A stretch of DNA of 5,016 nucleotides from Bacteroidales bacterium (GTDB taxonomy: Bacteria > Bacteroidota > Bacteroidia > Bacteroidales > UBA7960), in NCBI GenBank assembly GCA_007120675.1, contig SKNE01000140.1, positions 1 to 5,016 of the forward strand, read 5' to 3'. The notes beneath the pieces were generated by a model that made no database searches, was not told the DNA's origin, and worked only from the letters and a program-made list of their open reading frames with translations. Both the position numbers and the translations under genes were made by a program. Shown in pieces: positions 1 to 5,016 of this stretch. Within the stretch, counting starts at the first letter, position 1. Each line of letters begins with the position of its first letter.

Positions 1-165
1 AGCCACGTCAGGTGTAAAGCGCATGCCCCCCTTGCCCTGGTAGGACTTTTTCGCGGGACCGGCTGAGATGACGTCGAAACCTTCTTCTTTCAAACGGAGG
101 TAGGGGTAGAGGAATTCGGAATCTTCCACCATATCCTCCAGCAATACCAGTATTTTCTTCTGCAT
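1..165 (-). CDS. DJ-1/PfpI family protein, N-terminal 55 residues (partial)
   Basis: This is the start of a DJ-1/PfpI (class I glutamine amidotransferase-like) protein; the rest lies beyond the left edge. The visible part opens with a hydrophobic beta strand (KILVLLE, residues 4-10). The family motif EDSEFLYPYLRLKEEGF follows at residues 14-30, and then strand DVISAGP at 31-37. Glu14 aligns with the conserved Glu next to the nucleophilic Cys in PfpI-type proteins; the Cys itself (near residue 100 in the family) is outside the window. Members include proteases, deglycase-like and stress proteins, so the substrate cannot be stated. The ATG at 165 is chosen because the family homology begins there. 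It lies 75 bases after gpmI on the same strand. That gap has no convincing terminator and only a weak -7-like match (TACCATTG, 193-186), so co-transcription with gpmI is possible. The family call is firm and the function is open. Confidence 0.88.
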   Translation of the reverse strand, partial: MQKKILVLLEDMVEDSEFLYPYLRLKEEGFDVISAGPAKKSYQGKGGMRFTPDVA

Positions 166-240
166 GGGGTTGTGTATTGTTGGTTCAATGGTACAACAAG
201 GGCGGCGTGCGATGTGTTCACTACCTCTTACACCCCCTTG

Positions 241-1761
241 TCAGGAGACGAGCACTTTCCCTTCCATCCTTGGTGGCTTTTCAAGGCCCATCATATGGAG
301 GATGGTGGGTGCCAGGTCGGCCAGCCGCCCGGGTGCCATGGTTTTGAAGTCGTTGTCCACCAGCCAGCAGGGGACGGGGTTGGTGGTATGGGCCGTGTTG
401 GGCGACCCGTCGTCGTTGATGCCATAGTCGGCATTGCCGTGGTCGGCGGTGATGATCATGCTGTAGTGGTTGGTCAGGCCGGCTTCCACCACTTCGCGCA
501 GGCACTGGTCCACCGTTTCCAGGGCCTCCCGGATGGCCTCCAGCACCCCTGTGTGTCCCACCATGTCTGCATTGGCAAAGTTCAGGCAGATGAAATCGTG
601 CTTGCCGCTCTCGATCTCCCTGATGACGGCGTCCTTCACTTCGGGGGCGCTCATGGCGGGTTGCAGGTCGTAGGTGGCCACCTTGGGCGAAGGGATCATG
701 ACACGTTCCTCCCCCTCGAAGGCCTTTTCACGGCCCCCGCTGAAGAAGAAGGTGACGTGGGGGTACTTCTCCGTTTCAGCGATGCGCAGCTGTGTCTTTC
801 CGGCACGCGATAGCGCCTCCCCCAGTGTATCTTCCAGGTCCTCCTTGCCAAAGGCCACTTTCACCCCTTGAAATGACTTGTCGTATTCCGTCATGGTGAC
901 ATAGTGGAGGGGCAGGGTCTGCATGCCATGTTCCGGCATGTCTTCCTGGGTGAGCACGGTGGTGATTTCCCGCAGGCGGTCTGTGCGGAAGTTAAAGCAG
1001 ATCACCACGTCCCCTTTTTCCACCCTGGCCAGCGGCTGGCCGTCCGCACCGGTGATGACCCTCGGCTTGATGAATTCGTCGGTGACCCCTTCATCATAGG
1101 AAGCCTGGATGGCTTCCTGTGCCGAACGGTGCCTGGATCCCTTGCCCTCCAACAGCATGTCGTAGGCCACCTTGATCCGTTCCCATCGCTTGTCGCGGTC
1201 CATGGCATAGTAGCGGCCACATACCGTGGCGATCACCCCGGCCGACTGCTCCATGTGCTGTTCCAGGTCGGCGATATACCCTTTGCCACTTTTGGGGTCG
1301 GTATCCCGGCCATCTGTGAAGGCGTGGACGTAGAGCCCGCTGAAGTCCATTGCCCGGGCCATGTCACATAGTCCAAAGAGATGATCCATGGCCGAATGCA
1401 CGCCGCCGTCGGATACCAGTCCGAAGAGGTGCACCTTCTTGCCTTTGTCCTTTGCGTGCTGGAAGGCCTCTTTCAGCACCCCGTTGTCACGGAAGGAGTG
1501 GTCCTTTACCGCCTGGCTGATCTTCACCAGGTCCTGGTAAACGACGCGTCCGGCACCCATGTTCAGGTGCCCCACCTCAGAATTGCCCATCTGCCCGGCA
1601 GGCAGTCCGACGTCCTCGCCCGCCGTGCGCAGGAGGGTGTTGGGGGTTGTATCGTAAAGGCTTCTGGTGAAGGGTACCCTGGCATGATGGATGATGTCGG
1701 CCTGGCCTCCATCGCCCTGCCCCCATCCATCCAGGATGATAAGCATCACTTTTTTAGTCAT
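241..1761 (-). CDS. gpmI: 2,3-bisphosphoglycerate-independent phosphoglycerate mutase (iPGM)
   Basis: The enzyme interconverts 3-phosphoglycerate and 2-phosphoglycerate in glycolysis and gluconeogenesis, using two Mn ions and a phosphoserine intermediate, in the cytoplasm. Its 506 residues match the usual family length. Key residues, matched to the known Geobacillus stearothermophilus enzyme, are all present: Asp11 in LIILDGWG; nucleophile Ser61 in GQMGNSEVGH; His122 in VSDGGVHS; Asp153 in FTDGRDTDP (148-156); Arg183 and Arg189 in GRYYAMDRDKRW; Arg259 and Arg262 in FNFRTDRLRE; Lys332 in EKYPHVTFF; Asp399 and His403 in NADMVGHTG; Asp440 and His441 in TADHGNAD; and His458 in AHTTNPVP. The alkaline-phosphatase-like domain is split around the phosphotransferase domain, as in all iPGMs. 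The start codon follows an AT-rich leader (ACAAAACATAAAATTC) with no Shine-Dalgarno, as is common in Bacteroidota. It lies 34 bases after the ABC permease gene, so read-through transcription is likely. Nothing appears broken. Confidence 0.98.
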   Translation of the reverse strand: MTKKVMLIILDGWGQGDGGQADIIHHARVPFTRSLYDTTPNTLLRTAGEDVGLPAGQMGNSEVGHLNMGAGRVVYQDLVKISQAVKDHSFRDNGVLKEAFQHAKDKGKKVHLFGLVSDGGVHSAMDHLFGLCDMARAMDFSGLYVHAFTDGRDTDPKSGKGYIADLEQHMEQSAGVIATVCGRYYAMDRDKRWERIKVAYDMLLEGKGSRHRSAQEAIQASYDEGVTDEFIKPRVITGADGQPLARVEKGDVVICFNFRTDRLREITTVLTQEDMPEHGMQTLPLHYVTMTEYDKSFQGVKVAFGKEDLEDTLGEALSRAGKTQLRIAETEKYPHVTFFFSGGREKAFEGEERVMIPSPKVATYDLQPAMSAPEVKDAVIREIESGKHDFICLNFANADMVGHTGVLEAIREALETVDQCLREVVEAGLTNHYSMIITADHGNADYGINDDGSPNTAHTTNPVPCWLVDNDFKTMAPGRLADLAPTILHMMGLEKPPRMEGKVLVS

Positions 1762-1795
1762 GAATTTTATGTTTTGTGTTAAATATGCGAAACAA

Positions 1796-3049
1796 TCAGC
1801 CGGTACTCCGGATCGCCTCGACGGGATCCAGCCGGGCGGCAGACCAGGCGGGCACGAAGCCCGACACCAGTCCTATGATAGCTGAAACATTTATACCCAG
1901 CATAATGTTGCCTGCACTGAGCATAAAGTCGATGTCGAAGACGTTGGAGACGATGGCCGTGCCGGTGAAGACCAGGATCAGGCCCACGCTCCCCCCCATC
2001 ACGCTCAGCAGGACGGCCTCGAACAAAAACTGCCACAGTATCAAATAGTTTTTCGCCCCCAGGGCCTTCTGAATGCCGATGATGCTGGTGCGCTCCCTCA
2101 CCGACACGAACATGATGTTGGCAATCCCGAAGCCGCCCACCAGGATGGAGAATCCCCCGATGATCCAGCCGGCCAGGTTGACGATGGCGAAGATGCCGGC
2201 AAAGCCCTCGGTGAGCAGGTCCGTTTCGTTGAGGGAGAAATTGTTGTCTGCCAGGGGTGGCAGGCGCCTAATGGAGCGCATCACCCCGGTGAGCTCGTCG
2301 ATCATCTCTTCGTTGCTGATGCCCGGCAGCGCCTTGGCCATGATGAAGGGACTGAACCGGTCCTGGCTCACATTGATGAACTGGCTCATGTATTGGATGG
2401 GGATCACCAGGGTGTTGTCGTGGCTTTGACCGAAGCCGCCCAGCCCTTCCTGTTCAAAGACACCTACCACGGTGGTATTGTGCCCGAACACCTTAATGGT
2501 ACGTCCGATGGGGTCGGTGTTCGGAAACAGGTTTTCGGCCAGGTCGTAGCCCAGGATGGCCACGTTTCGTCCGCTGGCCGACTCCAGGGGGGAAAAGAAG
2601 CGGCCATCGTACATGTCAAAATTGCGCACCAGGTCGTAGTCGTCCGACACCCCGATGACGGGCACATTGTCGGCACTGGCGCCCAGGTATTCCACCCGCC
2701 TGTTGGTGGAGGCCAGGAAGGCGGCGGCCTCAATGCTCTGTGAACGGCGCTGCAGCTCTTCCAGCTCCTGCAGCTCAGGCACGGGCCTGCTCATGTAGTC
2801 CCACCAGCGGTACTCCCCGTCGAATCCACCCCAGGGCCACTTTTGTATGTACACCACGTTGTCGCCCAGGGCCTCGATGCTGGTGCGTACCTGTCGCTCG
2901 ATGGAATCAACCACCGAGAAGACGGAGATGATGGCGAAGATGCCGATGGTGATGCCCAGGAGGGTCAACACGGTGCGCAGCTTGTTGGCTACCACTGAGT
3001 TGACTGCAAAGGCAGCCCCCTCTTTGATGAGTTTGATGAACAGGATCAT
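1796..3049 (-). CDS. MacB/FtsX-type ABC transporter permease without a fused ATPase
   Basis: This 417-residue inner-membrane protein has the MacB layout. TM1 is at about 27-48, followed by a large periplasmic MacB_PCD-like domain (about 50-285). The FtsX domain then has three TMs at about 288-316, 337-365 and 380-403. The coupling-helix motif VRERTSIIGIQKALGAK is at 317-333 and the closing motif PAWSAARLDPVEAIR at 400-414; both are typical of the family. The periplasmic domain carries an aromatic-rich stretch, WPWGGFDGEYRWWDY (71-85). MacB-type (type VII) permeases work as dimers that couple cytoplasmic ATP hydrolysis to motion in the periplasm; they export toxins or peptides, extract lipoproteins or control cell-wall enzymes. 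No MacB/LolD-type ATPase gene is adjacent. The only ATPase nearby is the MlaF homologue, whose stop overlaps this start by 4 bases (ATGA). The substrate is unknown. Pairing with the upstream ATPase is inferred from gene order alone. Confidence 0.93.
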   Translation of the reverse strand: MILFIKLIKEGAAFAVNSVVANKLRTVLTLLGITIGIFAIISVFSVVDSIERQVRTSIEALGDNVVYIQKWPWGGFDGEYRWWDYMSRPVPELQELEELQRRSQSIEAAAFLASTNRRVEYLGASADNVPVIGVSDDYDLVRNFDMYDGRFFSPLESASGRNVAILGYDLAENLFPNTDPIGRTIKVFGHNTTVVGVFEQEGLGGFGQSHDNTLVIPIQYMSQFINVSQDRFSPFIMAKALPGISNEEMIDELTGVMRSIRRLPPLADNNFSLNETDLLTEGFAGIFAIVNLAGWIIGGFSILVGGFGIANIMFVSVRERTSIIGIQKALGAKNYLILWQFLFEAVLLSVMGGSVGLILVFTGTAIVSNVFDIDFMLSAGNIMLGINVSAIIGLVSGFVPAWSAARLDPVEAIRSTG

Positions 3050-3804
3050 GGTCTTGTCTCCGGTTTGATGGTTCGCATCAGCTCTGTAGCGTAAACGAAT
3101 TGGTTCAGTTCATTGTTGCCGGTATGCAGGATCTCCTTCCTGCTGCCGGTCCACCAGAGGGCACCCCGGTGAATGAAGGCCACGGTGTCGCCAATCTCCA
3201 TCACGCTGTTCATGTCGTGCGTGTTGACCACCGTGGTGATATTGAGTTCGCTGGTGATTTCACTGATCAGCTTGTCGATGAGTATGGCCGTTGGCGGATC
3301 GAGTCCCGAGTTGGGCTCATCGCAAAAGAGGTAGCGGGGTTTGATGGCGATGGCGCGGGCAATGGCTACGCGCTTCTTCATGCCCCCGCTCAGGTCGGAG
3401 GGATACAGGTGATGCACATTCTGAAGGTCCACCCTGTCCAGGCAGAAGTCAACCCGCTGCTGCTTCTCCTTGTGGCTCATGTTGGTGAACATGTTCAGGG
3501 GAAAGAGGATGTTGTCGTTCACGTTCATTGAGTCGAACAGCGCTGCCCCCTGGAACAGCATGCCCAGCTCCTTGCGTATGAGCCTGCGGCCGCGAAAACC
3601 CAGGCTGGAAAAATCCCTGTCGTCGTACCAGATTTGACCGCTGTCAGCCTCCAGCAACCCCACAAGGCATTTCATCAGCACGGTCTTTCCAGAACCGCTC
3701 CGACCAATGATCAGGTTGGTCTTTCCCTGGACAAAGGCCAGGCTGACGTCCCGCAGCACGGGCTGACCATCGAACGACTTGCTTAAGTTCTCCACCCTTA
3801 TCAT
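3046..3804 (-). CDS. mlaF: MlaF-type ABC transporter ATP-binding protein
   Basis: This is the ATPase subunit of a phospholipid (Mla/MCE-type) ABC transporter at the cytoplasmic face of the inner membrane. Its 252 residues contain every nucleotide-binding motif: Walker A GRSGSGKT (34-41), Q-loop Gln85 in MLFQGAALFDSM, signature LSGGMKKR (138-145), Walker B YLFCDEP (158-164) with catalytic Glu163, D-loop SGLDP (166-170) and switch His196 in NTHDM. The Q-loop context (FQGAALFDSMNV) and the signature LSGGMKKR are typical of MlaF rather than of LolD or MacB ATPases. It overlaps mlaE upstream and the FtsX-type permease downstream by 4 bases each, so all three are probably translationally coupled. 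No mlaD or mlaB gene is found next to it. The partner is most probably MlaE; whether it also powers the downstream permease is unknown. Confidence 0.95.
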   Translation of the reverse strand: MIRVENLSKSFDGQPVLRDVSLAFVQGKTNLIIGRSGSGKTVLMKCLVGLLEADSGQIWYDDRDFSSLGFRGRRLIRKELGMLFQGAALFDSMNVNDNILFPLNMFTNMSHKEKQQRVDFCLDRVDLQNVHHLYPSDLSGGMKKRVAIARAIAIKPRYLFCDEPNSGLDPPTAILIDKLISEITSELNITTVVNTHDMNSVMEIGDTVAFIHRGALWWTGSRKEILHTGNNELNQFVYATELMRTIKPETRP

Positions 3805-4541
3805 ACCAACAACAACTGGGTTAAGATCAGGTTAAATATGATGATGTAGATGCTGCTGAAGACCACCGCCCTGGTGCTCGAATGGCCCACCTGCAGGGCA
3901 CCCCCGCGGGTGTAAAACCCAAAGTAGCCCGACACGCTGGCGATGATCAGCGCAAAGACCACCGTTTTGATGAGCGCATAGAACACGTCAAAGGGGTCAA
4001 ATTCAAACAGGATTCCGTACACGAAATTGCCCAGGGGCACGACCCCGGTGACCCCTGCGGCGAGCCACCCGCCAAATATCCCCAGGAACATGCTGGCGAC
4101 CACCAGGAAGGGGTTGATGATCATGGATGCCACTATCTTGGGCAGGATGAGGTAACCGGCGGCGTTGACACCCATGATCTCCAGGGCATCGATCTGCTCG
4201 GTCACCCGCATGGTGCCGATCTCCGATGCGATGCGGGAACCCACCTTCCCGGCCAGGATCAGGCTGATCACGGTGGGGGAGAATTCAAGGATGATGGACT
4301 GGCGGGTGGCAAAACCGATGGCGTAGATGGGCAGCAGTGGGTGGTCTGTGTTAAACGCTGTCTGTATGGTGACCACCGCACCCATGAATACCGAGATGAT
4401 GGCCACGATGCCCAGGCTTTCCAGTCCCAGGTGGTCCAGCTCCACAATGATCTGCCGACGGTAAATGGAGGCCTTCTCCGGCTTTTGCACGATGATCCAC
4501 AAAAGCATAAAGTACCTCCCAATGTGATAAAACAGCTTCAT
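3801..4541 (-). CDS. mlaE: MlaE-type phospholipid ABC transporter permease
   Basis: This is the membrane subunit of the MlaFE transporter, which in Gram-negative bacteria moves phospholipids between the inner membrane and periplasmic carriers to keep outer-membrane asymmetry. From Met at 4541 it has 246 residues, close to the family norm. An amphipathic N-terminus (MKLFYHIGRYFMLLW) precedes hydrophobic segments at about 42-63, 87-100, 136-162, 190-208 and 228-245. The MlaE hallmark runs at 86-124: EFSPTVISLILAGKVGS, then RIASEIGTMRVTEQIDALEI. The frame stays open to an earlier ATG at 4580. I prefer 4541 because family homology begins at MKLFYHIG and because the extra 13 residues would be coded within a strong hairpin (4570-4596). 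An AGGGAG (4548-4543) lies only one base from the ATG, too close for a normal Shine-Dalgarno. The stop codon overlaps the mlaF start (ATGA). Confidence 0.94.
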   Translation of the reverse strand: MKLFYHIGRYFMLLWIIVQKPEKASIYRRQIIVELDHLGLESLGIVAIISVFMGAVVTIQTAFNTDHPLLPIYAIGFATRQSIILEFSPTVISLILAGKVGSRIASEIGTMRVTEQIDALEIMGVNAAGYLILPKIVASMIINPFLVVASMFLGIFGGWLAAGVTGVVPLGNFVYGILFEFDPFDVFYALIKTVVFALIIASVSGYFGFYTRGGALQVGHSSTRAVVFSSIYIIIFNLILTQLLLV

Positions 4542-4569
4542 ACTCCCTGGCCGGATTACGCTGAATGGG

Positions 4570-4596
4570 GTGGCGCACACCCGGGGTGTCTGCCAC
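4570..4596. repeat. Inverted repeat / hairpin in the presumed mlaE leader
   Basis: The outer arms GTGGC (4570-4574) and GCCAC (4592-4596) and the inner arms ACACC (4577-4581) and GGTGT (4585-4589) pair fully. They are separated by a 2x2 internal loop and closed by a 3-base loop. G4569 and C4597 can extend the outer stem by one pair. The hairpin starts 28 bases upstream of the preferred mlaE ATG and has no T-tract on either side, so it is not an intrinsic terminator. It could be an operator for a dimeric regulator or an RNA leader structure; the sequence alone does not say which. Confidence 0.65.
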
Positions 4597-4617
4597 CGTA
4601 ACGGACTGAACGAACGG

Positions 4618-4625
4618 CTAAATTA
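4618..4625 (-). promoter_or_regulatory. Weak candidate -7 element for the mla unit
   Basis: On the minus strand this reads TAATTTAG, which matches the Bacteroidota -7 consensus TAnnTTTG at five of six fixed positions. A TTG lies 25 bases upstream, somewhat farther than the usual -33 spacing. If it is used, transcription would start near 4611 and give a leader of about 70 bases that contains the hairpin at 4570-4596. This is a pattern match only. Confidence 0.3.
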
Positions 4626-4654
4626 CAGATAATATCGCGTTCTGTCATCACAAT

Positions 4655-4671
4655 GCCACCATGACAGTGGC
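4655..4671. repeat. Short inverted repeat GCCAC-N7-GTGGC
   Basis: GCCAC (4655-4659) and GTGGC (4667-4671) form an inverted repeat with a 7-base centre. The same 5-base arms, in the opposite order, bound the hairpin at 4570-4596. It lies just upstream of the candidate SprT-like promoter, where an operator could sit. Five-base arms can arise by chance, so the confidence is low. Confidence 0.3.
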
Positions 4672-4689
4672 CATGCTGGCTATTTTTAT

Positions 4690-4697
4690 TATTTTTG
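4690..4697 (+). promoter_or_regulatory. Candidate Bacteroidota -7 promoter element for the SprT-like gene
   Basis: TATTTTTG matches the Bacteroidota housekeeping -7 consensus TAnnTTTG at every fixed position. It would place the transcription start near 4704, about 39 bases before the ATG at 4743. No clear TTG is seen at the expected -33 position; GTGG near 4667-4670 is the closest. The stretch is T-rich, which raises the chance of a random match. Confidence 0.45.
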
Positions 4698-4742
4698 GTG
4701 TCCATTAGGCAAGCACCTTGCAGTAAAACCTATCGACCTCCC

Positions 4743-5016
4743 ATGCGGCAACGGCATCATGATGTGTTGGCGGCCTATCTTCCAGTAAACGCTGTAAGTG
4801 CCGTAAGCCGTATCCTCAATGATCACCGCATCCATTTACACATTACCAGTGAGCGCAGGAGCAAGCTGGGCGATTACAGGCCCGCCGTCAATGGCAGGCA
4901 GCATCGTGTCTCAGTGAATGGCAACCTCACCAGCCAGGAGTTCCTGCTGGTCTTTCTCCATGAGCTGGCCCACCTGCTGGTATACAAGAGGTACGGCAGG
5001 GGTGTGCGTCCCCACG
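4743..5016 (+). CDS. SprT-like zinc metalloprotein, N-terminal 91 residues (partial)
   Basis: The reading frame from ATG 4743 runs open to the right edge. The translation has the SprT-like plan of Bacteroidota: a helical start (LAAYLPVNAVSAVSRIL, residues 9-25), then HLHITSERRSKLGDYRP (31-47), a strand HRVSVNGNL (54-62), and the helix FLLVFLHELAHLLVYKRYG (67-85). The helix carries the zinc-binding and catalytic HExxH as His73-Glu74-Leu-Ala-His77. The third zinc ligand and any C-terminal zinc ribbon lie outside the window. SprT/Spartan-type proteins are known or predicted metalloproteases; eukaryotic Spartan cuts DNA-protein crosslinks, while the bacterial role is poorly known. A GTG at 4698 is in frame but would start almost at the predicted transcription start, so ATG 4743 is preferred. 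It is divergent from mlaE, with no evident functional link. Confidence 0.9.
   Translation, partial: MRQRHHDVLAAYLPVNAVSAVSRILNDHRIHLHITSERRSKLGDYRPAVNGRQHRVSVNGNLTSQEFLLVFLHELAHLLVYKRYGRGVRPH

Larger units (their letters stand above)
4542..4742. other. Divergent intergenic region between the mla unit and the SprT-like gene
   Basis: This 201-base spacer separates mlaE (minus strand) from the SprT-like gene (plus strand) and should hold the control signals of both. I see a strong hairpin on the mlaE side, a second short inverted repeat with the same GCCAC/GTGGC arms, a weak -7-like element facing mlaE, and an exact TAnnTTTG match facing the SprT-like gene. The middle is more AT-rich than the flanking genes. 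No RNA gene or convincing small protein gene is visible. Confidence 0.7.

Noticed and set aside
197..240. CAAGGG...CCCTTG inverted repeat between gpmI and the DJ-1/PfpI gene as a terminator
   Set aside because: The arms are six bases with a 32-base loop and no T-tract, which is too weak to support a terminator.
172..813. Long plus-strand open frame (213 codons) opposite gpmI
   Set aside because: It lies antisense to a gpmI gene with all catalytic residues intact, has low-complexity Val/Gly/His-rich sequence and resembles no family. It is a shadow of GC-rich coding DNA.
3882..4601. Long plus-strand open frame (239 codons) opposite mlaE
   Set aside because: It is antisense to a clear MlaE permease; its His/Asp/Gly-rich translation has no recognisable motif and mirrors the hydrophobic codons of mlaE.
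4670..4696. Terminator-like GCCA-TGC-TGGC stem followed by a T-rich run on the plus strand
   Set aside because: The stem is only four pairs, the T-run is interrupted, and no plus-strand gene ends here in a divergent spacer. The T-rich run is better explained by the promoter element.
4661..4708. Possible 15-codon hydrophobic leader peptide ahead of the SprT-like gene
   Set aside because: The frame overlaps the candidate promoter and would begin upstream of the predicted transcription start; it has no ribosome binding site or leader-peptide pattern.

Overview
The window looks like a chromosomal segment of a fairly GC-rich member of the Bacteroidota. The protein sequences suggest this: the MlaE and MlaF homologues, the SprT-like protein and the FtsX-type permease all resemble the Bacteroidia versions. 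Gene starts lack well-spaced Shine-Dalgarno sites, and the divergent spacer holds an exact match to the Bacteroidota -7 promoter element TAnnTTTG. No genus can be named from the sequence alone. I see no mobile element, CRISPR array, tRNA or rRNA.

Layout: five genes lie on the minus strand and one on the plus strand. Read in the direction of transcription from about 4541 down to 1, the minus-strand genes are mlaE (lipid ABC permease), mlaF (its ATPase), a MacB/FtsX-type ABC permease, gpmI (cofactor-independent phosphoglycerate mutase) and the first 55 codons of a DJ-1/PfpI family gene that runs off the left edge. mlaE/mlaF and mlaF/permease are each joined by a 4-base ATGA overlap, so these three genes are very probably one translationally coupled unit. 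gpmI follows after 34 bases and the DJ-1/PfpI gene after another 75, so both may be read from the same transcript. Across a 201-base divergent spacer (4542-4742), a SprT-like zinc metalloprotein gene starts on the plus strand and is cut by the right edge just after its HExxH motif.

How they may work together: MlaE and MlaF form the inner-membrane core of a phospholipid transporter for outer-membrane lipid asymmetry. The usual third partner, the substrate-binding MCE protein MlaD, is absent from its expected place. A MacB/FtsX-fold permease without its own ATPase stands there instead. This is the most unusual feature of the window. gpmI is a central glycolytic gene with all catalytic residues in place and probably shares only transcription with the transporter genes. 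The divergent spacer holds a candidate promoter for the SprT-like gene, a weaker one for the mla unit, and a strong hairpin in the presumed mlaE leader. Apart from the unusual transporter gene set, the region looks like ordinary core genome.
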